Source: JABIRQ01 sp963583595 (GTDB taxonomy: Bacteria > Pseudomonadota > Alphaproteobacteria > CADEGL01). Taken from it: 13,090 nt of DNA. Under the pieces are notes generated by a model, which did not search any database, was not told where the DNA came from, and saw only the letters and a list, made by a program, of their open reading frames with translations. Shown here piece by piece: positions 5,725 through 13,090 of this stretch. The position numbers were made by a program, and so were the translations under genes. Location: assembly GCA_963583595.1 (NCBI GenBank), contig CAUZWC010000060.1, forward strand, positions 1 through 13,090, given 5' to 3'. Within the stretch, counting starts at the first letter, position 1; each line of letters starts with the position of its first letter.

Positions 5725-6519
5725 TTAGACCTCGATGACCATGCCGTCATAGGCCGGCTCGACGCTGCGCGGCAGGCGGCGGGCCAGATCGTGGTATTCG
5801 AGCCGATGGTTCATATGGGTTAGGACGGCGCGCCGGGGCCGCACCCGGGCGATCCATTCCAGGCTGCGCTCGAGATGGGCATGGGCCGGATTGGGCATTT
5901 CGGTGAGGCAGTCCACGATCCAGGTATCGACACCCTCCAGGGCGGCGAAGGCCGCTTCGTCCAAGGCCCAGGCATCGGTCGAATAGGCGATCTTGCCGAA
6001 GCGGAATCCCAATGTGTCGCCGCGCCCCGGACCATGGTCCTGAACGAAGGATTCGACCCGGATTTCGCCGATCTCGAACGGTTCTTCTATGACATTGGCG
6101 ATCAGCTTGGGGCGGTTCCAGAAGCCGCCCGGCGCGGGCCCGCCTGCCTCGAAGATATAACGGAAACGCTCCTGCAGATTCGTCATGGTTTCCGTGTCGG
6201 CCCAGGCATCGAGCGGCCCGTCCGTCAGGAAATTCAACGCGCGCAGCTCGTCGATACCATGGGCATGGTCGGCATGAGCATGGGTGTAGAGTACAGCGTC
6301 GAGACGCAGGATCTGATGGCGCAACAGTTGCTGGCGCACATCCGGGCCGGAATCGACCAGGATGGCCGTCCCCTCCCCGACTTCGCCTCCACCGGATTCG
6401 ACGAGGATCGAGGACCGCATGCGGGTGTTGCGGGGATCGGCCGAAGTGCAGACCGGGCAGTCGCAGCCGAGCATGGGCACGCCCGGCGAGGCGCCGCAGC
6501 CGAGGATCGTGACCTTCAT
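5725..6519 (-). CDS. MBL-fold metal-dependent hydrolase, PhnP-like
   Basis: This 264-residue metallo-beta-lactamase-fold phosphodiesterase or hydrolase resembles PhnP (a cyclic phosphodiesterase of phosphonate breakdown), but it lies in a setting unrelated to phosphonates. Visible features are the N-terminal ILGCGASPGVP strand-loop, a Cys cluster GCDCPVC (C19, C21, C24) that could bind a structural metal as in PhnP, the di-metal motif THAHADH (79-85), the bridging-Asp region AYSTDAW, and a late metal-binding histidine in LTHMNHRLEY. The ATG overlaps the tatD stop as ATGA, implying translational coupling. The stop is TAA at 5725-5727. The metG-tatD-MBL order recurs in many alphaproteobacteria as far as I recall, which suggests a housekeeping role in nucleotide or RNA turnover. 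The true substrate is unknown. Confidence 0.88.
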   Translation of the reverse strand: MKVTILGCGASPGVPMLGCDCPVCTSADPRNTRMRSSILVESGGGEVGEGTAILVDSGPDVRQQLLRHQILRLDAVLYTHAHADHAHGIDELRALNFLTDGPLDAWADTETMTNLQERFRYIFEAGGPAPGGFWNRPKLIANVIEEPFEIGEIRVESFVQDHGPGRGDTLGFRFGKIAYSTDAWALDEAAFAALEGVDTWIVDCLTEMPNPAHAHLERSLEWIARVRPRRAVLTHMNHRLEYHDLARRLPRSVEPAYDGMVIEV

Positions 6520-7331
6520 CGCGCGGAAATCGCCTGCGCCGCCGCGGGGATCGGCCTGGCCTTCTCGAACAGGCGGAAGAAATTGGCCGTCGTTGCCTCG
6601 GCCAGAGCCTCCGGCGCGATCCCTTTGACCTCGGCCAGACAGGCCGCGGTATGGGTCACGAAGGCTGGTTCATTACGCTTGCCTCGCTTGGGCACGGGCG
6701 CCAGATAGGGCGCGTCGGTTTCGACCAGCAAACGGTCCAAAGGAAGGTCGCGGGCGATCTCGCGCAACTCCTCCGCCCGCTTGAAAGTGAGAATTCCGGA
6801 CAGAGAAATATAGAATCCAAGTTCTATAGATTTTTCAGCAAGTTCCCGAGAAGTACTAAAGCAATGAATTAATCCTTTCAGGCGGCCGTCGGCGGTGCCG
6901 GCGCGGAGCATTTCGATGGTGTCCTCATCGGCATCGCGGGTATGGACGATGAGCGGCAGGCCGGTATCCTGCGCGGCCTCGATATGGGAGTGGAAGCTGC
7001 GCCGCTGGACCGCCCGGTCGCTGTTGTCGTAGAAATAATCGAGGCCGGATTCGCCGATCCCGACGACCTCGGGGTAGTCGGTCAATGCGACGATAACGGC
7101 GGGGTCCTCGACCCCTTCCTCGTCCGCGTCATGAGGATGGACGCCGACGGAACACCACATGTCGTCATAGCTGGCGGCGATGGCGCGAATCTCGGCCGCG
7201 TGGCTCAACTTGGTGCAGATCGTAACGAAGGCGCCCACGCCATTGGCGCGGGCGCGGCGCACGACCTCGTCCCGCTCCTCGGCGAAGTCCGGGAAGTCGA
7301 GATGGCAATGACTGTCGACCAGCATCGCCAT
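6516..7331 (-). CDS. tatD: TatD-family metal-dependent hydrolase / DNase
   Basis: This 271-residue TIM-barrel amidohydrolase-like protein belongs to the TatD/YcfH family, whose members are metal-dependent nucleases implicated in DNA repair and turnover. Metal ligands are all present: HCH in DSHCHLD (H8, H10), the glutamate in IGESGLDY, the histidine in LIVHTRDADED, the histidine in GLIHCFSTS, and the aspartate in VETDAPYLAP. The start at ATG 7331 lies 3 bases after the metG stop; ATG 7325 would give the equally plausible MLVDSHCHLD. The gene ends in a 4-base ATGA overlap with the MBL gene. Codons 151-184 (6881 down to 6780) use AT-rich codons quite unlike the rest of the gene, although the protein there is fully family-like. 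Confidence 0.93.
   Translation of the reverse strand: MAMLVDSHCHLDFPDFAEERDEVVRRARANGVGAFVTICTKLSHAAEIRAIAASYDDMWCSVGVHPHDADEEGVEDPAVIVALTDYPEVVGIGESGLDYFYDNSDRAVQRRSFHSHIEAAQDTGLPLIVHTRDADEDTIEMLRAGTADGRLKGLIHCFSTSRELAEKSIELGFYISLSGILTFKRAEELREIARDLPLDRLLVETDAPYLAPVPKRGKRNEPAFVTHTAACLAEVKGIAPEALAEATTANFFRLFEKARPIPAAAQAISAR
6780..6881 (-). other. AT-rich codon patch inside tatD
   Basis: By hand count 36 of 102 bases are G or C (about 35%), against roughly 60-65% on both sides. The segment encodes residues 151-184 of TatD (HCFSTS through GFYISLSGILTFK) using codons such as TTA, ATT, AGT, ACT, TCT, CTT, AAA and ATA that neighbouring genes avoid. The reading frame and motif residues are intact and the edges are sharp. 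It may be a converted segment from a low-GC relative or a hidden regulatory element; see findings. Confidence 0.75.
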
Positions 7332-7334
7332 CGC

Positions 7335-8927
7335 TCAACCCTCCCTGCCCTCTTCTTCGACATAGCGCGGGAAGACGCCCTCGGGCTTGGGGAGGGTCGT
7401 GCCGGGCTGCAACGCGCCGGCGGGGCCGAGATTGGCGAAGCCGCGCGCGTCCTCCTCCACCGCGAGCTGGTCGAGCAGCTTGGCGCAGGACTCGGGCATG
7501 AAGGGCTGGATCAGAATCGCCAGGTGGCGAATCGTCTCCGCCAGGGCGAAGAGCACGGTGGCCATGCGGTCGGGATCGGTTTTGCGCAGGGCCCAGGGCG
7601 CCTGAGCATCGACATAGCGGTTGGCATCGCCGATCACTGCCCAGATCGTCTCGAGCGCCTTGTGGAAGGCCTGGGAATTGAACAGCGGCCGGACGGCGAC
7701 GAGCAGGCCCCGGGCCGAGAACAACAAGGCCTCGTCCTCGGCCGTGAATGGCCCGGGCTGGGGCACGGCCGCGCCGCAATTCTTGCCGATCATGCTGAGG
7801 ACGCGCTGGGCCAGGTTGCCGAGATCATTGGCCAGATCGCCGTTGATCCGATTGGCGATCGCCCGCGGCGAGAAATCGCCGTCATTGCCGAAGGGCACCT
7901 CCCGCATCAGAAAATAGCGCGTCTGGTCGAGGCCGTAGCGCGCGAACAGGTCGTAGGGATCGATGATATTACCGAGGGATTTGGAGATTTTCTGCCCCTC
8001 ATTGGTCCACCAGCCATGGGCGTAGACGCGCTTGGGAGGCTCCAGCCCGGCGGCCATCAGGAAGGCGGGCCAATAGACCGCGTGAAAGCGGATGATGTCC
8101 TTGCCGATCATGTGCAGATCGGCGGGCCAGAACCGGCGGTACAGCGCTCTCTCGGTGTCCGGATAGCCGGCGGCCGTGATGTAGTTGGTCAGCGCGTCGA
8201 TCCAGACATACATGACATGGGCCGGATCGTCGGGCACGGGCACGCCCCAGTTGAAGCTGGTGCGCGAGACGGAAAGGTCGAGCAGCCCGCCCTTGACGAA
8301 GCTGACGACCTCGTTGCGCCGGCTGTCGGGGCCGATGAAATCGGGATTGGCCTCGTAATAGGCCAGCAGGCGCTCCTGCCAGGCCGAGAGGCGGAAGAAA
8401 TAGCTGGGCTCCTCGACCCATTCGACCTCGGCCCCGGTCGGCGCGATCTTCTCGCTGGCCGGGCCGTCGATCAGCTCGCTCTCGGCGTAATAAGCCTCGT
8501 CCCGCACCGCGTACCAGCCGGAATAGCTGCCGAGATAGATTTCGCCGCGCTCGGCGAGTTCGCGCCAGAGCGCCCGGCAGGACTCGATATGGCGCGGCTC
8601 GGTCGTGCGGATGAAATCGTCGTTCGAGGCGTTCATCGCGGCGGCGAGATCGCGGAAATTCGCCGAAACCTTGTCGACGAAGGCCTGGGGCGTCATGCCC
8701 GCGACCTGGGACGCCTTTTCGACCTTCTGGCCGTGTTCGTCCGTGCCGGTCAGGAAATGCACGTCGAAGCCGTCCAGGCGCTTGAACCGCGCCAACACGT
8801 CGCAGGACAGGGTAGTATAGGCGTGACCGATATGGGGCACGTCGTTGACGTAATAGATCGGTGTCGTCACGTAGAACGACCTGCCGCCGCCTACGCTCTC
8901 TTCCCCGCTGTCTTGACCCTTGGCCAT
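7335..8927 (-). CDS. metG: Methionyl-tRNA synthetase
   Basis: This class I aminoacyl-tRNA synthetase of 530 residues charges tRNA-Met with methionine and is essential. It shows the TPIYYVNDVPHIGHAYT opening with HIGH at 32-35, GTDEHGQKVE (61-70), the methionine-pocket segment VWIDALTNYI, the IIRFHAVYWPAFL helix, and the KISKS loop at 313-317, followed by the anticodon-binding helical domain. The connective region (SYSGWYAVRDEAYY) lacks zinc-knuckle cysteines, and there is no C-terminal EMAP/tRNA-binding domain, as in the shorter alphaproteobacterial form. ATG 8927 has AAGGAG 11 bases upstream. A 105-bp gap separates it from holB, and tatD starts 3 bases after its stop. A very long open frame on the opposite strand is a codon-bias shadow. 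Confidence 0.97.
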   Translation of the reverse strand: MAKGQDSGEESVGGGRSFYVTTPIYYVNDVPHIGHAYTTLSCDVLARFKRLDGFDVHFLTGTDEHGQKVEKASQVAGMTPQAFVDKVSANFRDLAAAMNASNDDFIRTTEPRHIESCRALWRELAERGEIYLGSYSGWYAVRDEAYYAESELIDGPASEKIAPTGAEVEWVEEPSYFFRLSAWQERLLAYYEANPDFIGPDSRRNEVVSFVKGGLLDLSVSRTSFNWGVPVPDDPAHVMYVWIDALTNYITAAGYPDTERALYRRFWPADLHMIGKDIIRFHAVYWPAFLMAAGLEPPKRVYAHGWWTNEGQKISKSLGNIIDPYDLFARYGLDQTRYFLMREVPFGNDGDFSPRAIANRINGDLANDLGNLAQRVLSMIGKNCGAAVPQPGPFTAEDEALLFSARGLLVAVRPLFNSQAFHKALETIWAVIGDANRYVDAQAPWALRKTDPDRMATVLFALAETIRHLAILIQPFMPESCAKLLDQLAVEEDARGFANLGPAGALQPGTTLPKPEGVFPRYVEEEGREG

Positions 8928-9032
8928 ATTGTTGTCGGCTCCTTAAGCGCGCCCGGCATGGGCCGCCGCGCGAAACCATAGTCATCGCGGGGCCGCTTTC
9001 AACTGTGGCGGTGAAAGTCGGACTCGCCGGGG
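8928..9032 (-). promoter_or_regulatory. holB-metG intergenic region with two small hairpins
   Basis: Reading toward metG, CGGGG-CTGA-CCCCG straddles the holB stop (5-bp stem, tetraloop). CTTTCA and TGAAAG then form a 6-bp stem with a 10-base loop, and the metG ribosome-binding site AAGGAG follows. No T-run follows either hairpin, so termination is doubtful. This could be an operon-internal spacer or hold a metG promoter. No T-box is seen, and none is expected in this group. Confidence 0.35.
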
Positions 9033-10133
9033 TCAGCCCCGCGCGGGCGCTTCGAGGCCCAACAGGGCGGTCTGGAGAACCTGGCGGCGGTCGAGATTCT
9101 GCCAATCGGCGCTGCGCAGCAGATCCTCGGCCGACGCGATCGCATCGGCCCAGGCCTCGACTCCGCCGCGTTCGATCAGGCGCGACAGCAGCGCTGCCTC
9201 GATCGGGTCCGGCGCCATGACCTCGCCCGTCGCCTTGGCCCGCAGGAGCCGGGCGAGCACGCCGCGCAGCAGTTCCACGACGGTTTCGAAACTTTCGTTG
9301 TCCCCGCCCCGACCGGTGGTCTTGTCGCCCAAGGCCGCGATCGCGCGGATATCCAGCACGGGAAGCCCGTTGAGCAGCGCGAGCAGCTCCCGGTACAGGG
9401 CCGGCCCGTCGCGCCGGGCGAGTTCGATGGCCCGGCCGGGGCTGCCTTCGCTCAATCGGGCGAGCAGCCGGGCCTCCTCCTCGCCAATTTCCCGCATCCC
9501 GTCGCTCAGGATGCGGAGCACATCCCCCTCGTCCAGGGCGCGCAGGATCAGCTTGCGGCAGCGCGACCGGATCGTCGGCAGGAGGCGCGCCGGGGCATGG
9601 CTGACCAGCAGCAGCAGGGCATCCGGCGGCGGTTCTTCGAGGATCTTGAGCACGGCATTGGCGGCCGTCCTGTTCATGTCGTCGGCGGCATCGATGATGG
9701 CGACGCGCCAGCCGCCTTCCGCCGCCGTCATATGGAAAAAGCCAGCCAGTTCGCGCGCATCCTCGGCGACGATTTCGGTGCGCAGTTTGCCCGTCTTGGG
9801 ATTGATCCCGATTTCGACCGTGCGCAGATCGGCATGGCCGCCCGAAGCCGCACGGTGGAACACCGGATGGGAAGGATCGAGCGCAAGGCTTTCCGGCGCG
9901 CCGAACAGCCCTTCTGCCTCGCCGGCCAGGGCGAAGCGGGCCATGCGATGGGCGAAGGTCGCCTTGCCGACGCCCTTGGGGCCGGAGATCAACCAGGCAT
10001 GGGGCATCCGGCCGCTGGCCCAGGCTTCCAATACGCTGCGTTCCGCATCGCCATTGCCGAACAGGGCCGGATTCTCGCGCGGCGGCGGAAACGGGCCGTG
10101 GCTGTCCGCTGCGTCCTTGGCCGGAGGGCTCAC
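9033..10133 (-). CDS. holB: DNA polymerase III subunit delta'
   Basis: This 366-residue clamp-loader subunit is part of the gamma complex that opens the beta clamp at primed DNA. It is an AAA+ protein with Walker A GPKGVGKA (51-58) preceded by the HAWLISG strand, the VAIIDAADDMNRTAANAVLKILEEPP segment (Walker B/sensor region), and the SRC motif in TIRSRCRKL that contacts the neighbouring ATP site. The zinc-module cysteines of the E. coli form are absent, as usual in alphaproteobacteria. The start is GTG 10133, overlapping the tmk stop as GTGA, so the two are likely translationally coupled. tmk-holB adjacency is widely conserved. No lesions are seen. Confidence 0.95.
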   Translation of the reverse strand: MSPPAKDAADSHGPFPPPRENPALFGNGDAERSVLEAWASGRMPHAWLISGPKGVGKATFAHRMARFALAGEAEGLFGAPESLALDPSHPVFHRAASGGHADLRTVEIGINPKTGKLRTEIVAEDARELAGFFHMTAAEGGWRVAIIDAADDMNRTAANAVLKILEEPPPDALLLLVSHAPARLLPTIRSRCRKLILRALDEGDVLRILSDGMREIGEEEARLLARLSEGSPGRAIELARRDGPALYRELLALLNGLPVLDIRAIAALGDKTTGRGGDNESFETVVELLRGVLARLLRAKATGEVMAPDPIEAALLSRLIERGGVEAWADAIASAEDLLRSADWQNLDRRQVLQTALLGLEAPARG

Positions 10134-10780
10134 GGCAGATCGCCGCCGAGGCGGGCCTCCACAGCCTGGCGCAGCGCGCCGGCCACCCGTTCCTGATCCT
10201 CGGTGGCGTCGATCACGACGACGCGCCGCGGTTCGCGCGCGGCAATGTCGAGAAAGCCCTCGCGCACCCGGCGATGAAAGGCCGGATCCATGCGCTCGTA
10301 CCGGTTCTCGACATGGGGGCGATCATCCGTCCGCTTGAGGCCGACCTCGATCGGCGCGTCGAGCAAAAGGGTCAGATCGGGCGCGAAATCGCCGATTGCG
10401 GCCCGGGCGACCGCCTCGACCGGTTTGGGGCCCAGGCCGTGGCCATAGCCCTGATAGGCCATGGTCGAATCGGCGAAGCGGTCGCAGACGACCCAGGCGC
10501 CGCGTTCCAGCGCGGGCCGCACCGTCCGCGCCAGGTGTTCGGTGCGGGCGGCGAAATGCAGCAGCAGTTCGGTGACGGGAGACCAGCGGTCGATGGCACC
10601 GGTGACGAGCAGCGCGCGGATCTCGTTGGCGCCGGGCGCACCGCCGGGTTCGCGCGTGGCAACGGCATCGACGCCCCGCCCGCGCAGCCAGGCGACCAGG
10701 GACGCGGTCTGGGTCGATTTTCCGGCGCCCTCGCCGCCCTCGATCGTGACGAAGCGCCCGCGTTTGGCGGCGGTATTCAG
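10130..10780 (-). CDS. tmk: Thymidylate kinase, apparent CTG start
   Basis: This 216-residue enzyme phosphorylates dTMP to dTDP and is essential for DNA precursor supply. The frame gives a complete kinase: RGRFVTIEGGEGAGKST with the P-loop at about 14-23, the REPGG motif (43-47), VVCDRFADSTMAYQG with DRF at 100-102, and the LID region with an arginine-rich DRPHVENRYERMD. No ATG, GTG or TTG is in frame before the P-loop. The first usual start, GTG at 10522 (residue 87), would delete the nucleotide-binding site. The natural-looking start is CTG at 10778-10780, which overlaps the carboxypeptidase stop as CTGA, in the place where ATGA would be expected, with GGGGGAAAG just upstream. An ATT six codons earlier is an alternative. 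The stop overlaps holB as GTGA. Confidence 0.9.
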   Translation of the reverse strand: MNTAAKRGRFVTIEGGEGAGKSTQTASLVAWLRGRGVDAVATREPGGAPGANEIRALLVTGAIDRWSPVTELLLHFAARTEHLARTVRPALERGAWVVCDRFADSTMAYQGYGHGLGPKPVEAVARAAIGDFAPDLTLLLDAPIEVGLKRTDDRPHVENRYERMDPAFHRRVREGFLDIAAREPRRVVVIDATEDQERVAGALRQAVEARLGGDLP

Positions 10781-11985
10781 TCTTTCCCCCAGATCAATTG
10801 CTCGATCGCAGCGCCCATGCGGCCGAGCGGACCGAGCTGCTTGACCGATTCGGCGGCGAAAAGCGGCACCTCGACGGGATCGGTGTCCGCGGCCGCGACC
10901 CGCAGGGTGGCGATCTGTTGACCCGCTTCGATCGGTGCGGGTATAGGGCCGTCATAGACGACGCTGACCTTCATCTTGTCTCTGTCGCGGCGCGGCACTG
11001 TGACCAGAAGATCGCGGTCGATGCGCAAGCCCACCGTCTCGGCTTCGCCGAGCCAGACCGAAGCCCGTTCCACGGTGTCGTCCGATTTAAACAGTGAAAT
11101 ATTCTCGAACTCGCGGAACGCCCATTCGATCAGTCGCTCGGATTCTCTGGACCGCTGCTTGGCACTTTCGAGCCCGTTGAGGACGACGGTCACGCGCCGG
11201 CCGTCGCGTTCGACCGAGCCGGTCAGGCCATAGCCGGAGGCTTCCGTATGCCCGGTTTTGAGGCCGTCGGCGCCGCTGGCGCCGTAGAGCAACGGGTTCC
11301 GGTTGCCCTGCTTGATGTCGTTATAGGTGAACTCTTTCTCGCTATAGAAATGGTAATATTCCGGAAAATTCCGGATCGTCAGGCTGGCCAGCCGGACGAG
11401 ATCCATGGCGGACATGAGCTGGCCGGGATCGGGCCAGCCCGTGGCATTGGAAAAATGGCTGTCATGCAGACCGATTTCGCGCGCCTTCCCGGTCATCAAT
11501 TTGGCGAAGCGGGATTCGCTACCCGCCAGGCCCTCGGCCACGACAATGCAGGCATCGTTGCCGGACTGCACGACGATGCCTTGCAGCAGGTGCTGGATCG
11601 AAACGCGCGAGCCGATTTCGACGAACATCTTGGAGCCGCCCATACGCCAGGCCTTTTCGCTGACCGGCAAGGTGTCCTCCAGCTTCAGGCTGCCTTCCTT
11701 GAGGCGATCGAAGACCATATAGGCGGTCATGATCTTGCTCATCGAGGCCGGGGGCATGGGCTCCTCGGCCCGCTTGTCGAGCAGGACAGCGCCGGTCTCC
11801 ATATCGACGACCGCTGCATGGGTGGCCGCAGTGTCGATTTCCGCCGCGACCGCTGCTGCCGGGGACAGTGTCGTCGCGACCAGCCCGAAAGTCAGCAGCA
11901 AGGCGGCGGTCAGACCGGTTAGCGCGCGGCGGTCGAAGATTGTGCCTGTGCGACGTATAGTTCTGCTTTCCGCGCTATGCGGCAT
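10777..11985 (-). CDS. D-alanyl-D-alanine carboxypeptidase (S11 family, DacC/DacF-like PBP)
   Basis: This 402-residue low-molecular-mass penicillin-binding protein trims the terminal D-Ala of peptidoglycan pentapeptides in the periplasm. The catalytic triad motifs are intact: SMSK (S81-K84), SGN (141-143) and KTG (243-245). An arginine-rich N-terminus and hydrophobic segment (LTGLTAALLLTFGLVATTL) ending near AVAA form the signal peptide. The C-terminal beta domain (about 300-380) precedes a short AAIEQLIW amphipathic tail, which may anchor it to the membrane. ATG 11985 has an AAGGG about 10 bases upstream and is preferred. An in-frame ATG at 12045 would add 20 basic residues without a ribosome-binding site. 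The stop overlaps the tmk start. It lies 138 bases after rlpA, forming a cell-wall pair. Confidence 0.95.
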   Translation of the reverse strand: MPHSAESRTIRRTGTIFDRRALTGLTAALLLTFGLVATTLSPAAAVAAEIDTAATHAAVVDMETGAVLLDKRAEEPMPPASMSKIMTAYMVFDRLKEGSLKLEDTLPVSEKAWRMGGSKMFVEIGSRVSIQHLLQGIVVQSGNDACIVVAEGLAGSESRFAKLMTGKAREIGLHDSHFSNATGWPDPGQLMSAMDLVRLASLTIRNFPEYYHFYSEKEFTYNDIKQGNRNPLLYGASGADGLKTGHTEASGYGLTGSVERDGRRVTVVLNGLESAKQRSRESERLIEWAFREFENISLFKSDDTVERASVWLGEAETVGLRIDRDLLVTVPRRDRDKMKVSVVYDGPIPAPIEAGQQIATLRVAAADTDPVEVPLFAAESVKQLGPLGRMGAAIEQLIWGKD

Positions 11986-12049
11986 TGCGATTCTACCCTT
12001 CTCATTCCGGATCTTGCGGCCGCCGGACCGGCGCATCTGTTTCATTCTA

Positions 12050-12064
12050 GGTCGAAAAACGACC
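12050..12064. promoter_or_regulatory. Small perfect hairpin between rlpA and the carboxypeptidase gene
   Basis: GGTCG, AAAAA, CGACC on the plus strand (minus reading GGTCG-TTTTT-CGACC) forms a 5-bp stem with a five-base loop, about 65 bases upstream of the preferred carboxypeptidase start. The T-run is in the loop rather than after the stem, so it is not a standard terminator. Confidence 0.3.
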
Positions 12065-12082
12065 GAAATGGGATGGCGCCAC

Positions 12083-12102
12083 GGCCGGGTTGGCGTCCGG
12101 CC
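12083..12102 (-). terminator. GC-rich stem-loop after rlpA
   Basis: GGCCGG (12083-12088) and CCGGCC (12097-12102) form a 6-bp stem with an 8-base loop, starting 21 bases past the rlpA stop in the direction of transcription. No T-run follows, so it may only pause transcription or protect the rlpA message end. rlpA and the carboxypeptidase gene could still be co-transcribed. Confidence 0.35.
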
Positions 12103-12123
12103 TCATGGTCAAAATCATCACGG

Positions 12124-13089
12124 TCAATCAACCACAATCTGGGCTTCGGGAAAACCGGCGCTGGCGACGGCGCTGAGGGCCCGGTCCGCCTCCTCCACCG
12201 AGGCCAGCGGTCCGATGCGAACGCGAAACAGCGGAATGCTGCCATTCTCGACCTGGACCACGCGCACCGGGCCGATACCCGACAGCTTGGCGCTGGTCCG
12301 ATTTGCGTTGACGATCTCGGCGAAAGCGCCGGCCTGGATATACAGCTTGGTCGGGTGCACCGGCACCAGGGCGACCTTGCCCTTGGGTCCCAGGATTTCT
12401 TCGTCGGTCGGCGCCTTCGAGGCCACTTCTCTCGTGGCGCCGGGTTTCGGCCCGGCCGCCCGCAAGGTCGGATCGGGCGACTTGGCCGGTGTCGCGCCGC
12501 CGGGGGCGGCGACCGACGTGCTTTGGATAGCGGGCGGCGGAACTGCGGCGACGGCTGTCTGCGGGAGGGCCTTACCCTGCGCGAGCAAAGCGACCTGGCG
12601 GCTCTCGTTCTCCAGAATCTGGACGCGCACCCGCGCGGTGCCATTGGTGTCGAAGCCGAGAAGCTGCGCGCCGCGCCGCGAGACATCCAGAATTCGGCCG
12701 CGCGCGAAGGGGCCGCGATCGTTGATCCGCAGTTTGATGCTCCGCCCGTTTTCCAGATTCGTGACGCGCACGATGCTCGGCATGGGAAGCGTGCGATGGG
12801 CCGCCGTGAGTTCGTTCATGTCGTAGTCTTCGCCATTCGCGGTCCGCTTGCCGTGAAAATCGGCGCCGTACCAAGAGGCGATACCGGTTTCTTCATAGGC
12901 CATGTCGACGGCGGGGTAGTACCAGGTTCCAGCGATCTGATAGGGCGTGCCGACTTTATAGTTGCCGGTCTGGTTAATGGGTCCGACGCCCTTGGCCGCA
13001 TGGGCGACGACCTCTGTTTCCGCACAGGCAGCCAGCGCGAGCAGGCAGAGGGCCGCAAGCGTCGCACGAACCACGGGCCAATACCCCAT
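12124..13089 (-). CDS. rlpA: Septal ring lytic transglycosylase RlpA, lipoprotein with SPOR domain
   Basis: This 321-residue envelope protein cleaves peptidoglycan lacking stem peptides at the division septum. The N-terminus is a lipoprotein signal with lipobox LAAC (modified Cys22). The double-psi beta-barrel follows at about 68-160, with ASWYGADFHGKRTANGE, AAHRTLP (putative catalytic His98), VRVTNLENGRSIKLRINDRG and ILDVSRRGAQLLG. A Pro/Ala-rich linker spans about 170-245. The C-terminal SPOR domain (248-321; KLYIQAGAFAEIVNA, RVRIGPLASVEEAD) targets denuded glycan at the septum. The ATG at 13089 is one base from the window edge, so its ribosome-binding site cannot be seen and a longer N-terminus is possible, but the signal peptide looks complete. 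It precedes the carboxypeptidase gene on the same strand. Confidence 0.95.
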   Translation of the reverse strand: MGYWPVVRATLAALCLLALAACAETEVVAHAAKGVGPINQTGNYKVGTPYQIAGTWYYPAVDMAYEETGIASWYGADFHGKRTANGEDYDMNELTAAHRTLPMPSIVRVTNLENGRSIKLRINDRGPFARGRILDVSRRGAQLLGFDTNGTARVRVQILENESRQVALLAQGKALPQTAVAAVPPPAIQSTSVAAPGGATPAKSPDPTLRAAGPKPGATREVASKAPTDEEILGPKGKVALVPVHPTKLYIQAGAFAEIVNANRTSAKLSGIGPVRVVQVENGSIPLFRVRIGPLASVEEADRALSAVASAGFPEAQIVVD

Positions 13090-13090
13090 C

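Noticed and set aside
6942..8981. 679-codon open frame on the plus strand opposite tatD and metG
   Set aside because: It is antisense to two genes with complete family motifs. Its composition (long runs of Gly, Asp, Ala and Val, no domain) is the usual shadow of GC-rich codon bias.
7999..9105. 368-codon minus-strand open frame overlapping metG in another frame
   Set aside because: Arginine-rich frame-shadow of metG; the metG frame has all synthetase motifs.
9217..10338. 373-codon plus-strand open frame opposite holB and tmk
   Set aside because: Serine/arginine/alanine-rich shadow frame with no recognisable domain; the holB and tmk motifs on the other strand settle the matter.
10130..10522. 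Short tmk starting at GTG 10522
   Set aside because: It would lack the P-loop, while the upstream codons in the same frame encode the complete kinase N-terminus.
1..13090. CRISPR array, tRNA/rRNA genes, insertion sequence or prophage
   Set aside because: No regularly spaced repeats, no transposase or integrase motifs, and no RNA-gene signature were seen on either strand. Decay here seems to be by small indels and deletions rather than insertion.

Overview
The window looks like the chromosome of a GC-rich alphaproteobacterium, probably a Rhodospirillales- or Rhizobiales-like lineage. This is inferred from protein style, codon use and gene order, not from a marker gene. The right two thirds is an orderly minus-strand housekeeping block. 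From high to low coordinates it reads rlpA (septal lytic transglycosylase with SPOR domain), an S11 D-Ala-D-Ala carboxypeptidase, tmk (thymidylate kinase), holB (DNA polymerase III delta'), metG (methionyl-tRNA synthetase), a tatD-family nuclease/hydrolase, and a PhnP-like metallo-beta-lactamase-fold hydrolase. Junctions are tight: CTGA for dac/tmk, GTGA for tmk/holB and ATGA for tatD/MBL, with a 3-nt gap for metG/tatD. This suggests translational coupling in one or two operons that join cell-wall, DNA-precursor, replication and tRNA-charging functions. mazG follows at 4566-5393 on the same strand.

The left third is very different. An intact metC (minus) sits beside the wreck of a polar amino-acid ABC transporter operon of the aapJQMP type. 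What remains is a ribosome-binding site with a start codon, the last third of the second permease (aapM), and a complete ATPase gene (aapP). The binding protein, the first permease and most of the second permease are gone. Between aapP and mazG (2715-4569) lie three decayed genes: a small uncharacterised ORF with a frameshift and a stop, an AraC-family regulator with three frameshifts, and a LysE/RhtB-type exporter that has lost its 5' end and has several frameshifts. The 289-bp gap between mazG and the MBL gene holds an AT-rich patch with a perfect 8-bp inverted repeat, and a short coding relic.

The lesions are confined to dispensable transport and regulation genes, while adjacent housekeeping genes read cleanly over thousands of bases. 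This argues for genuine gene decay rather than poor sequence, although single-base errors cannot be excluded from sequence alone. The genome therefore appears to be losing accessory functions.

Two details of the housekeeping block stand out. tmk has no ATG, GTG or TTG that would include its P-loop, and seems to start at a CTG overlapping the preceding stop codon. A 102-bp segment of about 35% GC sits inside the otherwise GC-rich tatD gene without disturbing its reading frame. I see no CRISPR array, insertion sequence, tRNA, rRNA or phage gene, and no convincing novel multi-gene system.
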